Shown here piece by piece: positions 9,313 to 19,884 of a stretch of 25,641 nt of DNA. The notes under the pieces were generated by a model. That model did not search any database. It was not told the DNA's origin and saw only the letters and a program-made list of their open reading frames with translations. A program made the translations under genes and the position numbers. Origin of the DNA: Chara braunii (lineage: Eukaryota > Streptophyta > Charophyceae > Charales > Characeae); assembly GCA_003427395.1 (NCBI GenBank), contig BFEA01000538.1, forward strand, positions 61,147-86,787, written 5' to 3'. The stretch's first letter is position 1; each line of letters starts with the position of its first letter.

Positions 9313-9432
9313 GGCATCACCACACCACTCTCGAATTGTGCAAAATGAGAATGAACTTGGGGCTAGAACATGACCAGATGCGCGCGCCACATTTTTGTTT
9401 TTTTCACATTTCGAGAGAGGTGTGGCGAGGCC
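9313..9432. mobile_element. 120-bp foldback (MITE-like) element, copy 2
   Basis: Starts GGCATCACCACACCACTCTC and ends GAGAGAGGTGTGGCGAGGCC. It has the same length and central sequence (GCTAGAACATGACCAGATGC) as 7255-7374, with more substitutions, so it is probably older. Confidence 0.7.
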
Positions 9433-9580
9433 CTGTGTCCGAACAGACTGATGGTCCGTTCGGACGAAGGCCACATTTGGGTTTTGGGCCTCCTACATTC
9501 GTGGCCAGGCCCTCTGGGGACAGGTTCTGTTTCATCCAGTAGCGGACATTCCCTGCTGCATCAGCATGGACGGTCCAGTT

Positions 9581-9760
9581 GATGTAGCTCAGTGGTTAGA
9601 GCACCGGTTGAAAATGTGCATTGTGGTATAAGGTTGCGGGTTCAAAACTCCGCGGCCTTGTGAATGGACATGGGCAGGGCGTTAGATTGACGCACGGCTG
9701 GACACACACCCCCTGGGCTGACGCATGGTACTATTACAGACACTGCCTGTGCACCATCCA
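9581..9760 (+). mobile_element. tRNA-derived SINE (head plus unique body)
   Basis: A box TAGCTCAGTGG at 9585-9595 lies in a perfect GCTC/GAGC D-stem. A B-box-like GGTTCAAAACTCC follows at 9639-9651, with GCGG/CCGC flanking it. The anticodon arm and acceptor stem are not paired as in a real tRNA, so I call a SINE rather than a tRNA gene. The 3' end is estimated. Confidence 0.55.
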
Positions 9761-9885
9761 GGGGGTTAGTCCATGGGTGTTGTATGCTGGTCTAGACTTC
9801 ATGTTGGTTGCTTGCTGTTGTTGGCTTTGTTCGCTCTGATGATCTCCCCCAGCCTAGATATTTCACACATTATATCCACTTCCTA

Positions 9886-10012
9886 CGGTAGTGCATGTGG
9901 TAGAACCCTCCAGTCTCATACTGTTGGTCACAGGTTCGAGTCCGGTTCCGGACTTTGGGGGGGTCCTGTCCAGATAGGCCTGTCTCTACCACATATTACA
10001 CACACACACATG
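9886..10012 (+). mobile_element. tRNA-derived SINE, second unit
   Basis: A-box-like TAGTGCATGTGG (9889-9900) and an exact B box GGTTCGAGTCC (9933-9943), followed by a body ending in (CA)n near 9990-10010. No full cloverleaf. Confidence 0.5.
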
Positions 10013-10360
10013 AGAGACACTACCCCAGATACTGACTACAGGTACAACCACGATAGGCACATCGGAGGGACAAAGGTTGGAGGCTTGTGGAAGAACGGAT
10101 GATGGCCCACCACCTACTGAGTCTGTGGTGTGTCCCTTCTGATCCCTATAGGAATAACCTAGCCGATAACCAAAATCTGCTACTAGGTGGACGACAGTCT
10201 TTACCGAGGATAGAGAAAGGGAGGCATGCGTCCTTTGGGCGGGGAGGAGACCTAGTTGATCACTGGGTTCTAGAGGAGGGCTGTCTATTCGTTGGCAACA
10301 GATTAAGGGATCATAGGGTCGCCCCTCTGCAGCGTCGAGGCAAGGAGCTTCTAGGAGGCC
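10013..10360. other. Intergenic, nothing recognised
   Basis: No motif or family recognised; the open frame here is short and ordinary. Confidence 0.35.
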
Positions 10361-10640
10361 GGCCTATACATAGTACCTAGTACCTAGTACCTATACGTAG
10401 CTCACAGAGGCACTGGTAGAGGTGGTAGGAGCACCTCCCACTGGTATTCACTTCGCAGATGTCCATGGTGGGGAGCACCGTCTGCTACGGGTCCATGCAC
10501 ATGGGGCCTATACATACTACCTACACATAGCTCACATAGGCACTGGTAAAGGTGGTAGGAGCACCTCCCACTGGGCCACTGGTATTCACTTCGCAGATGC
10601 TCCATGGTGGGGAGCAGCATCTGCTAGGGGTCCACGCACA
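10361..10640. repeat. 144/~136-bp tandem duplication with TACCTAG expansion
   Basis: Copies start GGCCTATACATA at 10361 and 10505 and share GGTGGTAGGAGCACCTCCCA and TATTCACTTCGCAGATG. Copy one has extra TACCTAG units (10372-10392); copy two has an extra CTGGGCCA. Confidence 0.9.
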
Positions 10641-11000
10641 TTGGTCTACTTAGGCACTAATAGGTGATTGCTTGAGCCTGGCGTCCAAAGTTCCCATACG
10701 ACGAGGCTCGTTCGACTGAGCTTTCACCAGGGCTGGGTCACTAGCCCTGGTGTCTGCCACTATTGTTCTGTCCAAGTTCCCCTCGATGGTAGGGTAATGG
10801 TCCTGAGTGCTGGTCACACTGAGGTAGGTTAGTAGGAATACGGGGTGCGCTAGGAGTATTGATGCGAGGATGGGATGGGAGGTAGTCTTGTCTCTTCAGA
10901 CCAACCATGGCTGACAGCTTCCGGCGAACAATGTGAGCCTAGTAGCTGGCCTCTACAACACCCTGGACTTGAAAATAAGAGAAAACTACGGCGAAGTCAG
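10641..11000. other. Intergenic, nothing recognised
   Basis: Unique-looking sequence with no coding or RNA motif I recognise. Confidence 0.35.
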
Positions 11001-11410
11001 GGTTACAGTTTGCAATTGCACTTCGAACTGCGTTTTAGCAGTTTAGACAGGGCCCAAGTTTCAATTGCTGTTGAAACTCGGGCTGGCTTTTTCTATCAGT
11101 TCAGTCAGACACGTGGCCTTTTTTTTTTCTTTTTCGGTAGCGCCATGCTGGGAGGGGCAACAAAAAAAAAAAAAAAAAGAAAGAAAAGAAACAGCCGCAT
11201 GGTTGGGCCACGGCCGAGATGTCTCGGCCACACCCCATACTGGCCACGGCAGAGATCTCCGCCACACCCAAGATTGGCCATATCCACAGCCCAGATTGAC
11301 CACGCCCGAGATGTCTCGGCCACATCCCAGATTGGCCACGACCCAGATGTAGCATGGCGGGGCCGCCCAACACAATTCAAACCTGGGTCTGTATTTCAAC
11401 AGTGCAGGGA
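11001..11410. repeat. Dispersed repeat, copy A (related to 21938-22390)
   Basis: Begins with CAGTTTGCAATTGCACTT (11008) and ends with CTGGGTCTGTATTTCAACAG (11383-11402). Both motifs recur in the same order and similar spacing at 21949 and 22361. The interior holds poly(T), poly(A) and the minisatellite 11204-11350. Confidence 0.55.
11204..11350. repeat. Degenerate minisatellite built on a GGCCGAGA..TCTCGGCC unit
   Basis: About four to five diverged units of roughly 22-38 bp of the form TTGGCCACGSCCGAGATGTC. The core GGCCGAGATGTCTCGGCC (from about 11212) is a near-perfect palindrome and recurs as CCCGAGATGTCTCGGCC. Confidence 0.7.
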
Positions 11411-11703
11411 TGGGGGCCTAAGAAGAAAAAAGAAAGAAAAAGAGAAGAAAAAAAGAAAAGAAACGAGGAACTATGAATCCACGGAGGTGGAAGTTACACG
11501 GGTGCTTCGAGGAATGTATCTGGCCAGTATGTGAGGACCGTGAGACATGTCGTTTCTTTGTTTTCTTTTTGTAGTGAGGTCTTTGTAGGGCCCTGCCAGC
11601 CACGGCGGATTCCAGGTGAGGCAGCTAATTGCCTCTCTTCATTCAGTTCCAGACAAGTACTGTAGCATCCTGTATCGGACCGCAATCACAGCATAAGGGA
11701 TGC
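11411..11703. other. Purine-rich tract and unique sequence
   Basis: An A/G-rich run (11418-11466) is followed by sequence without recognised features. Confidence 0.35.

Positions 11704-11717
<14 letters not shown>

Positions 11718-11734
<17 letters not shown>
11718..11734 (-). other. Poly(A) tail of the LINE
   Basis: An uninterrupted T17 on the plus strand (extended T/C run from 11704) lies 15 bases from AATAAA at 11750-11755 read on the minus strand. This fixes the element's 3' end and orientation. Confidence 0.8.
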
Positions 11735-12100
11735 GGAGAACATCAAAACTTTATTGCTCAAATCAAAGGAAACAGGGCCGGGAAACCCGACAGTACTCCC
11801 GAAAATGCTGGTGCCAATACCCAGTTTAGGCTCCTGGAAACCGGGTCCAGTGTCCCTTTGAACTAACCAACAATTCTCCAAAAATAAAAAAAAAAAGGGT
11901 ACCCCAGGTACATTCACTTGAAAACTATCCTCTTTCCACCTCCACAAGCTTGTTACAGTAGACTCTACGGTGGGGAGCTAAAACACTCCCCATACCCTAC
12001 AGAAGATAACAACCACTGACAAAAACTGAGTCTTCCGCATGAGTCTAGTTTAACAAGCGTGGAGTCCCTTCCCCAAGTATTCCAAAACCGTTTCCTTGAA

Positions 12101-12172
12101 CTCACTGAACCTGGGACCTTGTGTCTGATGTAATCACTTCTAATCATAAGCCTGATCTGCTGAGCAATTATG
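12101..12172 (-). other. tRNA-like segment in the LINE 3' region
   Basis: Minus strand reads TTGCTCAGCAGATCAGGC (A-box-like) and later AAGGTCCCAGGTTCAGTG (T-arm-like). It could mark the head of a ~460-bp SINE lying in the LINE tail, or be chance. No closed cloverleaf. Confidence 0.3.
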
Positions 12173-12867
12173 CTTTTGACCTGAGGATCCGGCGTATAGG
12201 ATTAATAGGATGACCTGAAAAACTGATTGTTCCGGTCATCCCATATCACTTTCATCAGTACTGCCCTTGTTGTCTGGGCGACATACAACCGTTCTTCCTC
12301 TGATTTGACGGTTTTCCTGTGTGTCCCGGAAATGATTCATTCATCTGTCCACTAAAAAGAATGTTTTGTAATTCTCTTCCAGTGCCTGGTCAACCAATCC
12401 CAGATTCTTCTGGAAGCTGGACACGAGAGCCACAAATGCCGGTTGGTTTACCATGGCCGTTCACATCTTATACACATAGTGGAAATCTTCATACCCTTAG
12501 GGCCTTAGAAGCCAAGTTCACTGCCGACGCCCCTGCTAGGTACGACTGTAACCACAACACACTCGCGAATTTTGAGATGGGATAGCTCTGTATTGCTGTC
12601 ATAATGAGGATAACTGCTCTTCTGAGATCGTTAGTAAATCCGCATTTTTTCTTCTTTGGGATATCGATACCGTTGGGGTCTTAGACCTTTTCTATCTCTG
12701 GATGGCCCTTGTAGTCATAGTGGAAAACTCATTTAAGGATACACTTTTCCGAACACTATTCACAAACCAGCCCACTGACTTGACATCCACACCAGCCTTG
12801 GCCAGTGGCTGTGTTCCCATTGGGAGCGAAGCACACCAGTGGGCACCTCGAGTTTTCTTACTTGTTT

Positions 12868-13941
12868 TCAGGTGCGGAATAACTGCAATCTCCTTCCCCC
12901 TTCAATTGAAGGGATTATGATAGAACCTGCAAGTGGGTACAGTTCCTTGGTATATTTCGTTATTGCAGTAGATTCCCACTGTTTGGCCACCCAACCGTCA
13001 TCACCTAGAGAGCCGGTAATCTGCGAGATTACCTTGTCTTGATGTGGCAGGTCACACCATAATCCGCCTACCGGAATATGGATGTCCTGCAACAGAACTA
13101 TCCAAGAGTAGGGTATTGACTGCTGTATTTCCTTTAGTCTGTCTTCTACCTTCCTCAATCTAGCAAGTTTGGGTTTCATTTCCTCTATGGTATTCCAAGC
13201 TTTCCTATAAGGATTCCAAAGATCACTGACTCTTGTTACACCTCTCTCGATCCAGGTTTTGCCAAAGTTCCCTGCTGAATCATAAGCCGAGTACTCCCTA
13301 CCATTCCTGTCCTTAATGAGCGGGGTTTCAAACAGTATCTGATTCAGCACTGTGTCCCTAGTCTGGGGGCTGTTTCGTTCTGTTGGAAAAACCGTTCTCC
13401 AGGTGGAAAGAATGCCCCACCAAAATCTTGATTTTGGCTGCTTTTGCACATATGATCTAATAATTAAACATGCCAAAACGTCCTCTTTCCTGACTAAAGA
13501 CCATTCCTCCGTCAGAATGTGAGCAACTAGTTTAAACCATGGTTTTTTCGGATCAACTCTTAGTGCTTTGATTGACCATTTGGCTAACAAAGCGATATTC
13601 TGCTACTATGGATATAGAATGCCTAGACCCCCCTCAGACCTGGGAAAAATGATAGTTTCCCAAGCTACTTTTGAGATTAACCTTTTTTGTTGACTACCCC
13701 CTGGTTTCCACAAGAATTTAGCAGCAGCTCTTCTAATCTTCTTGTAGGATTCGTCTCCAAGAAGGTGAACCGCCAAAGAGTACCACAATACTGCAAAGGC
13801 CGCTGACGTGATCAACATGACTCTTCCCATTAAAGATAAGTGTCTCTCTTTCTGCCATGAGCCCAGTTTGTTCACCACCTTTTCTTCCAACAGGGCATCT
13901 CGATATACAACGTTATCTGTCAGTGACACCTGTACTCTCAA
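12868..13941 (-). pseudogene. LINE ORF2 C-terminal region (fragment)
   Basis: Two frames, 13606-13941 and 12868-13590, carry the region downstream of the LINE RT. The first contains GSWQKERHLSLMGRVMLITS, AAAKFLWKPGG and PRSEGGLGI, which match the usual LW-G-L-S-GR-I and FLW...GGLG pattern. The second contains the W-rich part that follows (PWFKLVAHIL, FWWGILSTWRTV). The frame changes near 13600. I do not see a clear RNase H domain. Confidence 0.75.
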
Positions 13942-14099
13942 AAACCGTTCGACGTGTTAGTTGGCACTTTCTTTATACCCTAATTAACCTGCAAAGAGTA
14001 TTGTTCTGGTAGGAAATAAGCAGATTTATACCAGTTTATGGAACCCTCGGATAACTCGCACAGTCTCGGAGTAGTTGTTTAAAACTTTTCTCAGTTCTC

Positions 14100-15239
14100 T
14101 TAGGTTTACTCTCGTATTAGCACATGCTAATGTCAGGTCATCTGCAAGGGGTCCTCCTTTCCATTGTTCAAAATGGGAGAGAGAGAGAGGTCTTTTACCC
14201 TTTCATTGTATCCAATGAGATTTCTAAGTGAATCACAAAGAGTAGAGGAGAGGTAACCTTGACGAAGAGACCGTGTTCGGGAGAATCCTTGAGATATCTA
14301 GTCGTTTACCATTATCGCCGCAGTTGCTGTCGAGTACATGACTGAGACCCATTTACAAAAGTTGGGGCGGAAGTCCATGTGAGTAAGGGTCGTCATAACA
14401 AAAGTTCAACTCACCCGATCATACGCTTTCTCCATGTCTAATAACAATACTGCAACATTCTTGTTTTCCCTGCCGATTACTTCCAAGGCTTGTATGGTAG
14501 CGACAATATTGTCCATGATAGATCTGTGTTTCAGGAAGGCCCCTTGTTCTTTGCCAATGAGAATAAGGAGGTATCTTGCTAGTCTGATTGCAATTACTTT
14601 GGCAAGTGATTTGTAGAAGACATTCAAGACCGAAATAGGCCTCTAGTTCCTCACACCTGATTTTTCACTTTTTCTGTACATTAACATTGCAATCCCTTTC
14701 ATCATCCCCTTTTGTTAGTGTACCACCCATCAAAACCCCATTGTATATTTCTAACAGATAGGGGCTTACAATATCCCAAACCGCGAGGAAGACTTTGATT
14801 GCTAGACCATCATCACTCGGATATTTACCAACAAATGTTTGTTTTGTTGCTTTGTAAAGCTCAACAACAGTAAATGGTCTCTCTAGATCAAATCTATCTT
14901 GGATGTGCAGTCTCACATTGGAATGGCTCCAAAAATCCGCGGATTTTCTGAGATCAGAGAAGATGTTATCATAGGGTCTTCGAGTGGTAAAAATGTCTTG
15001 GAAATATAGGCAGGCAAACTTGGCAACTTGCACATTTCTTCCAATTTATCGGAAACTTGAGGGAGTATCGCGAATGGGTGGGTTAGTTCCATCAACGATA
15101 TTTTGTTGTTTGAAGTAGCAAATGCCGAATGACGAAAGGTGTCCTTCGTCATGCGATCCCCGATGATAATATTCCTCTGGGCCAACCATTCTTTCCATTG
15201 TTCCTGTTGGTTAATTTCCAGGTCTTCCAGTTGGTGCAT
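14100..15239 (-). pseudogene. LINE reverse transcriptase (fragmented)
   Basis: 14913-15239 holds the linker (QWKEWLAQRNIIIGDRMTKD). 14665-15033 holds FTVVELYKATK and a degraded KSPGPDG box, reading KYPSDDGL, then WDIVSPYLLEIYNGVL. 14406-14645 holds RPISVLNVFYKSLAKV, KEQGAFLKHRSIMDN and LLLDMEKAYDRVS (palm motif A). An in-frame TAG sits at 14643-14645. The catalytic FADD/YADD box appears as LADD at 14137-14148, separated from motif A by frameshifts. The copy cannot make active RT as written. Confidence 0.85.
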
Positions 15240-15472
15240 GGTTCGTTTGAGATTGGATGCTTGTCAAATTTTCTTTTCGCCCTTTTTATCTTTTCTAACA
15301 ATTCCTTCTCTTTCTGATTCTTCAAGGTAGCTTTCAGTGGTGACTCTGGTGAGATGTTACTCAAGGATCCTTGCAAAATACGTAATCCTACCTCTGGTCC
15401 TCTGCTCATTTTTTCACGGAGGCAAACAAATTCTTTGCTTTTTGCCAATCTTGCAGGTGTTTTTGTATCCAT
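15149..15472 (-). pseudogene. LINE EN-RT linker (fragment)
   Basis: A Lys/Glu-rich helical stretch (LKNQKEKELLEKIKRAKRKF) is typical of the linker between endonuclease and RT in L1-type ORF2. It overlaps the next frame, pointing to a frameshift near 15200. Confidence 0.5.
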
Positions 15473-15848
15473 TGCACCACATTGGGCTCCTTTAAATGAC
15501 TCACATTGAATTTAAAATAAGAAGATACGAATCTCTCATTTTGTAGAATTTTGAATTCTCCCACGACGGGCGCATGGTCTTACATGGAGGATGACGAGAG
15601 TTCCATTTTGGTACAAACCTCCTAGGGTCTGCCCTTCATCATCATGAAGTCCAATCTTTTCTGAACCGGTGGTAACTAAGATCCAAACCAAGTATAACTC
15701 GGGTCTTCCGGGTTCAGTGCTTAGAAGGCATCAATAAGGTCTTGATTGATGATAAAGACCTCTAACAACCTTGTATCGGTCCTTATCGTGTCGATTTTTG
15801 GAAAATCAATCCTTGCGTTTAAAATCGTATTCCAGTCTGCCACAATAA

Positions 15849-16395
15849 TCAGATTAGGCGAGTCAAGAATAAAACTGGACAATTGAGAAATAAAAGTATT
15901 CTTTCTTGATAATTTACTGGTAGATATGCAGACATGATGGACCAGTCTTCAGCTCCAATAGTGAACTTAACCCACACCCATCTCTCCCATATATCACACA
16001 TCTGATCCACTATTTTGATGTTTAACTTATTGTGGATCAAGATGCCCACCCCACCCCCTAGTTCCCTGTTCCCCTTGCACCCCTCTGGATGGGCTCCAGA
16101 ATTGGGGGTCAGTCCACCACGTTTTTGCTTCTTCCGATCTTATTTCATCCAGTTTTGATTCTTAAATACAGATAATATGAACACGATTCTTATGAATCCA
16201 CGACTTCAGTCTAGGACGTTTATGTTTACCATTTGTGTCACACGGCCCACACACGTTCCAACATGCTATTTTGAGTTTTTCATTAGGCGTGATGAGTCTG
16301 ATGACCATGAGTTTGGCCAGGGCCGCCTTTGCCATGGATGCGGCCCCCAAAGAGGATCTCAATATCCGACTTTTTGCGCCTGCGTCTCCCCTCCT
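15849..16395 (-). pseudogene. LINE AP-endonuclease domain (fragments)
   Basis: LKIACWNVCGPCDTNGKHKR (frame 16162-16485) is the N-terminal APE strand with its Asn. The frame breaks, then 15849-16049 gives GILIHNKLNIKIVDQ and WVWVKFTIGAEDWSIMSAYLP, the mid-domain region. The catalytic Glu, Asp and His boxes are not preserved in one frame. Confidence 0.75.
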
Positions 16396-16585
16396 TACCC
16401 CGAGTGGAGGAGGTTGCCTCCAACCAAGGCATGCGCAGAATATCAACAAACGAAGAATCGAATAAAATCTTTCAATGTACATCAACGTCTAACAACCACT
16501 AAGCAATTGGTTTCGCTGAGATCCCTTTCAACCAAACTTTTTTGAGATCTTCATTGAGATTCAAATCCAGTAAACCCAGAGAAAA

Positions 16586-16933
16586 TCACGCTCTGTCGTG
16601 GGCTTCCAATCGATCTCTAACTGAGTCATCCATGAAAGCATTTAAGAAGGCAAAGTAGAATCTCATCTTGTTCTCAAACTGATCTGTTGTTGTATGAATG
16701 CCTATCCTCAGACATTGAATGAGTCTTACTTGGAGATAGGTTGTGATAAGTGATCTTACTTTTTTTATTATAACAAACATCGTTAGAGGTTCATTCGCTT
16801 CGGTCGTTGGTCGCTCCATTGAGCCATCCGCAAACAAGGTAGCTAGGACCATGACTCCCTGACTGGAATTAACAAAAATCAAGGGTACGAGCACCTTCAG
16901 GGTATTTTCTTCCCCTCTATCCAATGTGATCAC
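16586..16933 (-). pseudogene. Unassigned ORF within the LINE, between ORF1 and endonuclease
   Basis: A 115-codon open stretch between the ORF1 remnants and the endonuclease. I recognise no family. By position it is ORF1 C-terminal or inter-ORF sequence of the element. Confidence 0.35.
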
Positions 16934-17093
16934 CGGTTCTCCCCCTAACAGACCATCTGTCTGTGCTCCCGAACTTGGAAACTTCTCTTATCCTCTACAA
17001 ATTTCTCTTCGGCCTTTTCGAAGGACAGATCCTTTGCTCTCCCTTTTAAAAACGTTAGATCTCTTGCACACTAAGTCTTTGCCAACGCTAACG

Positions 17094-18092
17094 CTACCAT
17101 GTGATCCCAATTCGAATTCCCCCTGCTCTCACCTTCCAATTCGATTTGGATAGCTCGCTGCTAGCATTCAAAGGCGCTTTTTCTCGACCCTTCTTCCCAT
17201 TCCGCACCTCCTGAGAGGAAACACTTAAGGCCGCCTTCTTCCCTTTGTTACTGCGTTTGCCCTGCTTTTGGGCACCGCTTCCCAACTTTGCCGAACTTTG
17301 CTCTATTCCTTTGCTCCCACTGCAAGATTCGTTAGATCTAACTTCTCAATTCAATTTTCGTCCCTAAGCCTCGTTTGCTCCTTTCTGGCTCGGTCTCATG
17401 TTTCGCCCCGTGTTTTCTTCTCCACCCTTCGCAGGAAATCTTCGGAAGCCTGAGTTGGGCGGTTTTTGTCCCCATAGGACAAAGCCTGAAAACGGCGGGA
17501 CCGACAGTTCGGGTCTTTCTAAGTGGTCCAGAAACGGATTTTCTTCCTCTCTGGCTGGGTAGCACTCATCATTTTCGTTATGGTAGAAAGTTTGACATAC
17601 CTCACACCTGGGGCTGAGCACTGAAATAACTTCAAAATAATAATATCCCTGGTGGGGAATCCCAATCACGAGTCGTGGTTTCACACGGAACTTGGCGTTT
17701 ATTTCCAAGTCCATTCGCATCGATCCACGTTTGTGATCGTCTTCATCTTTGTTCATCGGGTGCACTTTTAATACTATACGGAAATTGCTTTCAAGAATTG
17801 CATATAAGGCCGATACTAATTGAAATGGCACCCGCAAACACTGTATCCAAAAGAATTTTGAGGTTGGGTCCTTGTACCGACTCAATTCTGGCAACGTCAT
17901 CCAGGGAAGGAATTCGACTGTATATTCCTTTCCTTCCATTAAAATAGAGTCGTTCTTCTTTTGAATCACCCATTTGATAACTGACTCTTCCGTGGATTCG
18001 AATAAAGCAAGATTATTTCCTTCGCTTTGGTACCTGCCTCTTTTTGCCCCCTCTTCCAACAAACCCGCATCAAACCGATCATTCCCGTAAAC
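17094..18092 (-). pseudogene. LINE ORF1, DUF4283-like with zinc knuckle (degenerate)
   Basis: The main frame is 17364-18062, open back to about 18092. Residues 30-100 (VIKWVIQKKN, LPWMTLPELSRYKDPTSKFF, WIQCLRVPF) resemble the DUF4283 RNA-binding region of plant L1 ORF1. Residues 153-167 form a CX2CX4HX5C knuckle (CEVCQTFYHNENDEC), one residue longer than canonical CCHC. A basic tail continues in another frame (17094-17285). The first recognisable codon is TTG, so the true start is lost or in another frame. Expected role in an intact element: binding the LINE RNA. Confidence 0.65.
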
Positions 18093-19269
18093 TCATGTGG
18101 TTTGAGAGGGTAGTTGCATCATTTTGAAACACAATCGTTAACTCGTGTTCTTTGAGCCATCGAACATTCAGATATGAGAATTCTTCATTAAGATCGAGCC
18201 GGGCAATATCTTCTCCGATCTCTGCTACTCCTATATTTAGGCCTTAGAAGAGCGGAGATCTGTTCCTTTTCTACCGTGGTATACGCCTTGTGTGTCTGCC
18301 TCCCCTGGAGTTATCTCCCGGGGGAGGAGGGGGATTGCTCATTATCGGTATCAGTGTCAGTGCTAACCCTACACAATAGAAGACGAGTATCTGAGGCTTC
18401 CAAACTGAAATTATCCGCTTATCCACCATAAAATACCTTGTATAGTATAAGGGGCAAAGGCCGAGTACATGTCCTTAGAGCTTCGATTCTGCCAACTTGA
18501 GTACTTGCCTCCCTCTGCAGGAGAAAGTTGCTACTTCCTGAGAGACAAACGTAGATCCCTTGGACCTTGCTCAAGACGTTCTAGATGCTCTTTGAAGCTG
18601 TTGTAGGAAGGTACACTAGGTTAGACCAGGGGCCCCGTGAGTGGAATCACCCAGCCTCATTGAGGCTATTGCAACCTTCGATGTGAAGGGCAGCTACACC
18701 ACTTCCAACCGGATTAGCCATGGCTAAAACGGTTAGGCGGCCCGACAGTAACCTCACTCGTGAACTTGGCTAGTACCGTACCCTCGAGACTACCGAGGCG
18801 AGCAGAGAAGCACGCACTACCGCTTCGGCGCCTGGGTCCTAGCGTCGGCCCAGCTATCGTGCTGCTAACCCTAGCGCTAAACGAATTAACGCAACATTAG
18901 CGCAGCCTTCCTCCCCGTCATTTTTTTTTTTTAATCTGCTGCTCGTGGATAGATGAGGGCCCTAAATGAACTTCTACCAACAAGAGTCAGAGTTGCGGCA
19001 GAGCCTCTACCAGGCTGAAAAGCATGACTGCAATCAATAAATTTCTCTTCGTAGATTATCTCTAGTATGACCTGCATAGCTTTTTGGACTATTTTGAAGA
19101 TAAAGCGGCCTCTTACAATGTCGGTCTAAAGAATCATCATTCACAGGGATGGGATAATGAATTCTTTATTGTAATTTGCTTGGAATATCTGAATCTATCA
19201 AACACACAATCGGTATATGTAATTGACTAGCTAAGGCAGGTCGAGTTTCACACCGCCGAAGTTACCCCT
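18093..19269. other. Intergenic; LINE 5' flank/UTR and unique sequence
   Basis: Part may be LINE 5' UTR. Contains a perfect 14-bp palindrome TTAGCCATGGCTAA (18714-18727) and a T12 run (18921-18932) that may be another retroposon tail. No gene seen. Confidence 0.35.
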
Positions 19270-19302
19270 AAAAATAAATAAATAAATAAATTTTAAAAAA
19301 AA
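19270..19302. repeat. (AAAT)n / A-rich tail
   Basis: AAATAAATAAATAAATAAAT followed by TTTTAAAAAAAA, preceded by CGAAGTTACCCC, a motif that recurs at 22087-22098. Probably the tail of a retroposon inserted on the plus strand. Confidence 0.5.
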
Positions 19303-19631
19303 TGGAAGGAATGAAGGTCCGGTAGGGATCCAGGCAGGCCGTTTTTAGGACAGGTCCAGGAGCAGGACTTTTTCCTGCGATCTGGACCGTCTATCGGACC
19401 GACAATCTCGTGGCCCGGATCGCAGGCCATCGGCACAGCACCCAGGCCCAGAGCTAAGTATAGCTGGGCCAGCCCAGGCCCTGGGCAGACAGGAGTTGCC
19501 ACTCCTCTTGGGCGACATGCCGCTGGAGCGGCGCGCTATTTTCAGCGCTGCGCTGCTTCGGGTTAGAGGTAGAGGCGTAGGTAGAGGTTGAGGCGAGGAG
19601 AGAGAGGCGGTGGCCATACCTGTGAGGTGCG

Positions 19632-19701
19632 AGCAGCTTACCTGGCCGCGATAGCTGGTGCCTGCAAGCAGCTTACCTGGGCGCCATAGCTGGTGCCTGC
19701 G
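19632..19701. repeat. 35-bp tandem duplication
   Basis: Units 19632-19666 and 19667-19701 share AGCAGCTTACCTGG and ATAGCTGGTGCCTGC. Confidence 0.9.
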
Positions 19702-19795
19702 TCAGTGACCTGCAGCATAGAGAAGGATGACATCATGACAGCTCGTTAGTACATGGCAGCAGTTACCTGCAGGCGAGACAGCCAGGAGGGCAACA

Positions 19796-19884
19796 TCTTC
19801 TTCTTCTTCCTGTTCTTGCCCTTCGTCTCTTCTTCTTCTTCTCTTCTTTCCTTTTCCTCTTCTTCTCTTAGAGAGAGAGAGAGT
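19796..19884. repeat. Polypyrimidine (TTC)n tract with (GA)n end
   Basis: TTC/TCT repeats with interruptions, then AGAGAGAGAGAG at about 19870-19883. Confidence 0.9.

Larger units (their letters stand above)
11704..18092 (-). mobile_element. Degenerate L1-type LINE retrotransposon, near full length
   Basis: On the minus strand the order is ORF1 (about 17094-18092), AP-endonuclease (about 15849-16395), EN-RT linker, reverse transcriptase (about 14100-15033), C-terminal region (12868-13941), 3' tail, AATAAA (11750-11755) and poly(A) (plus-strand T run 11704-11734). The order and motifs are those of plant L1-type LINEs. Every module is split by stops or frameshifts, so the copy is dead. I could not identify a target-site duplication, so the 5' boundary is approximate and may extend to about 18.4 kb. 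Confidence 0.85.

Noticed and set aside
9581-9655. Functional tRNA gene
   Set aside because: Only the D-arm pairs well; anticodon and acceptor stems do not, so a SINE head fits better.
10875-11534. 219-codon ORF
   Set aside because: Runs through homopolymers and the palindromic minisatellite; no protein family.
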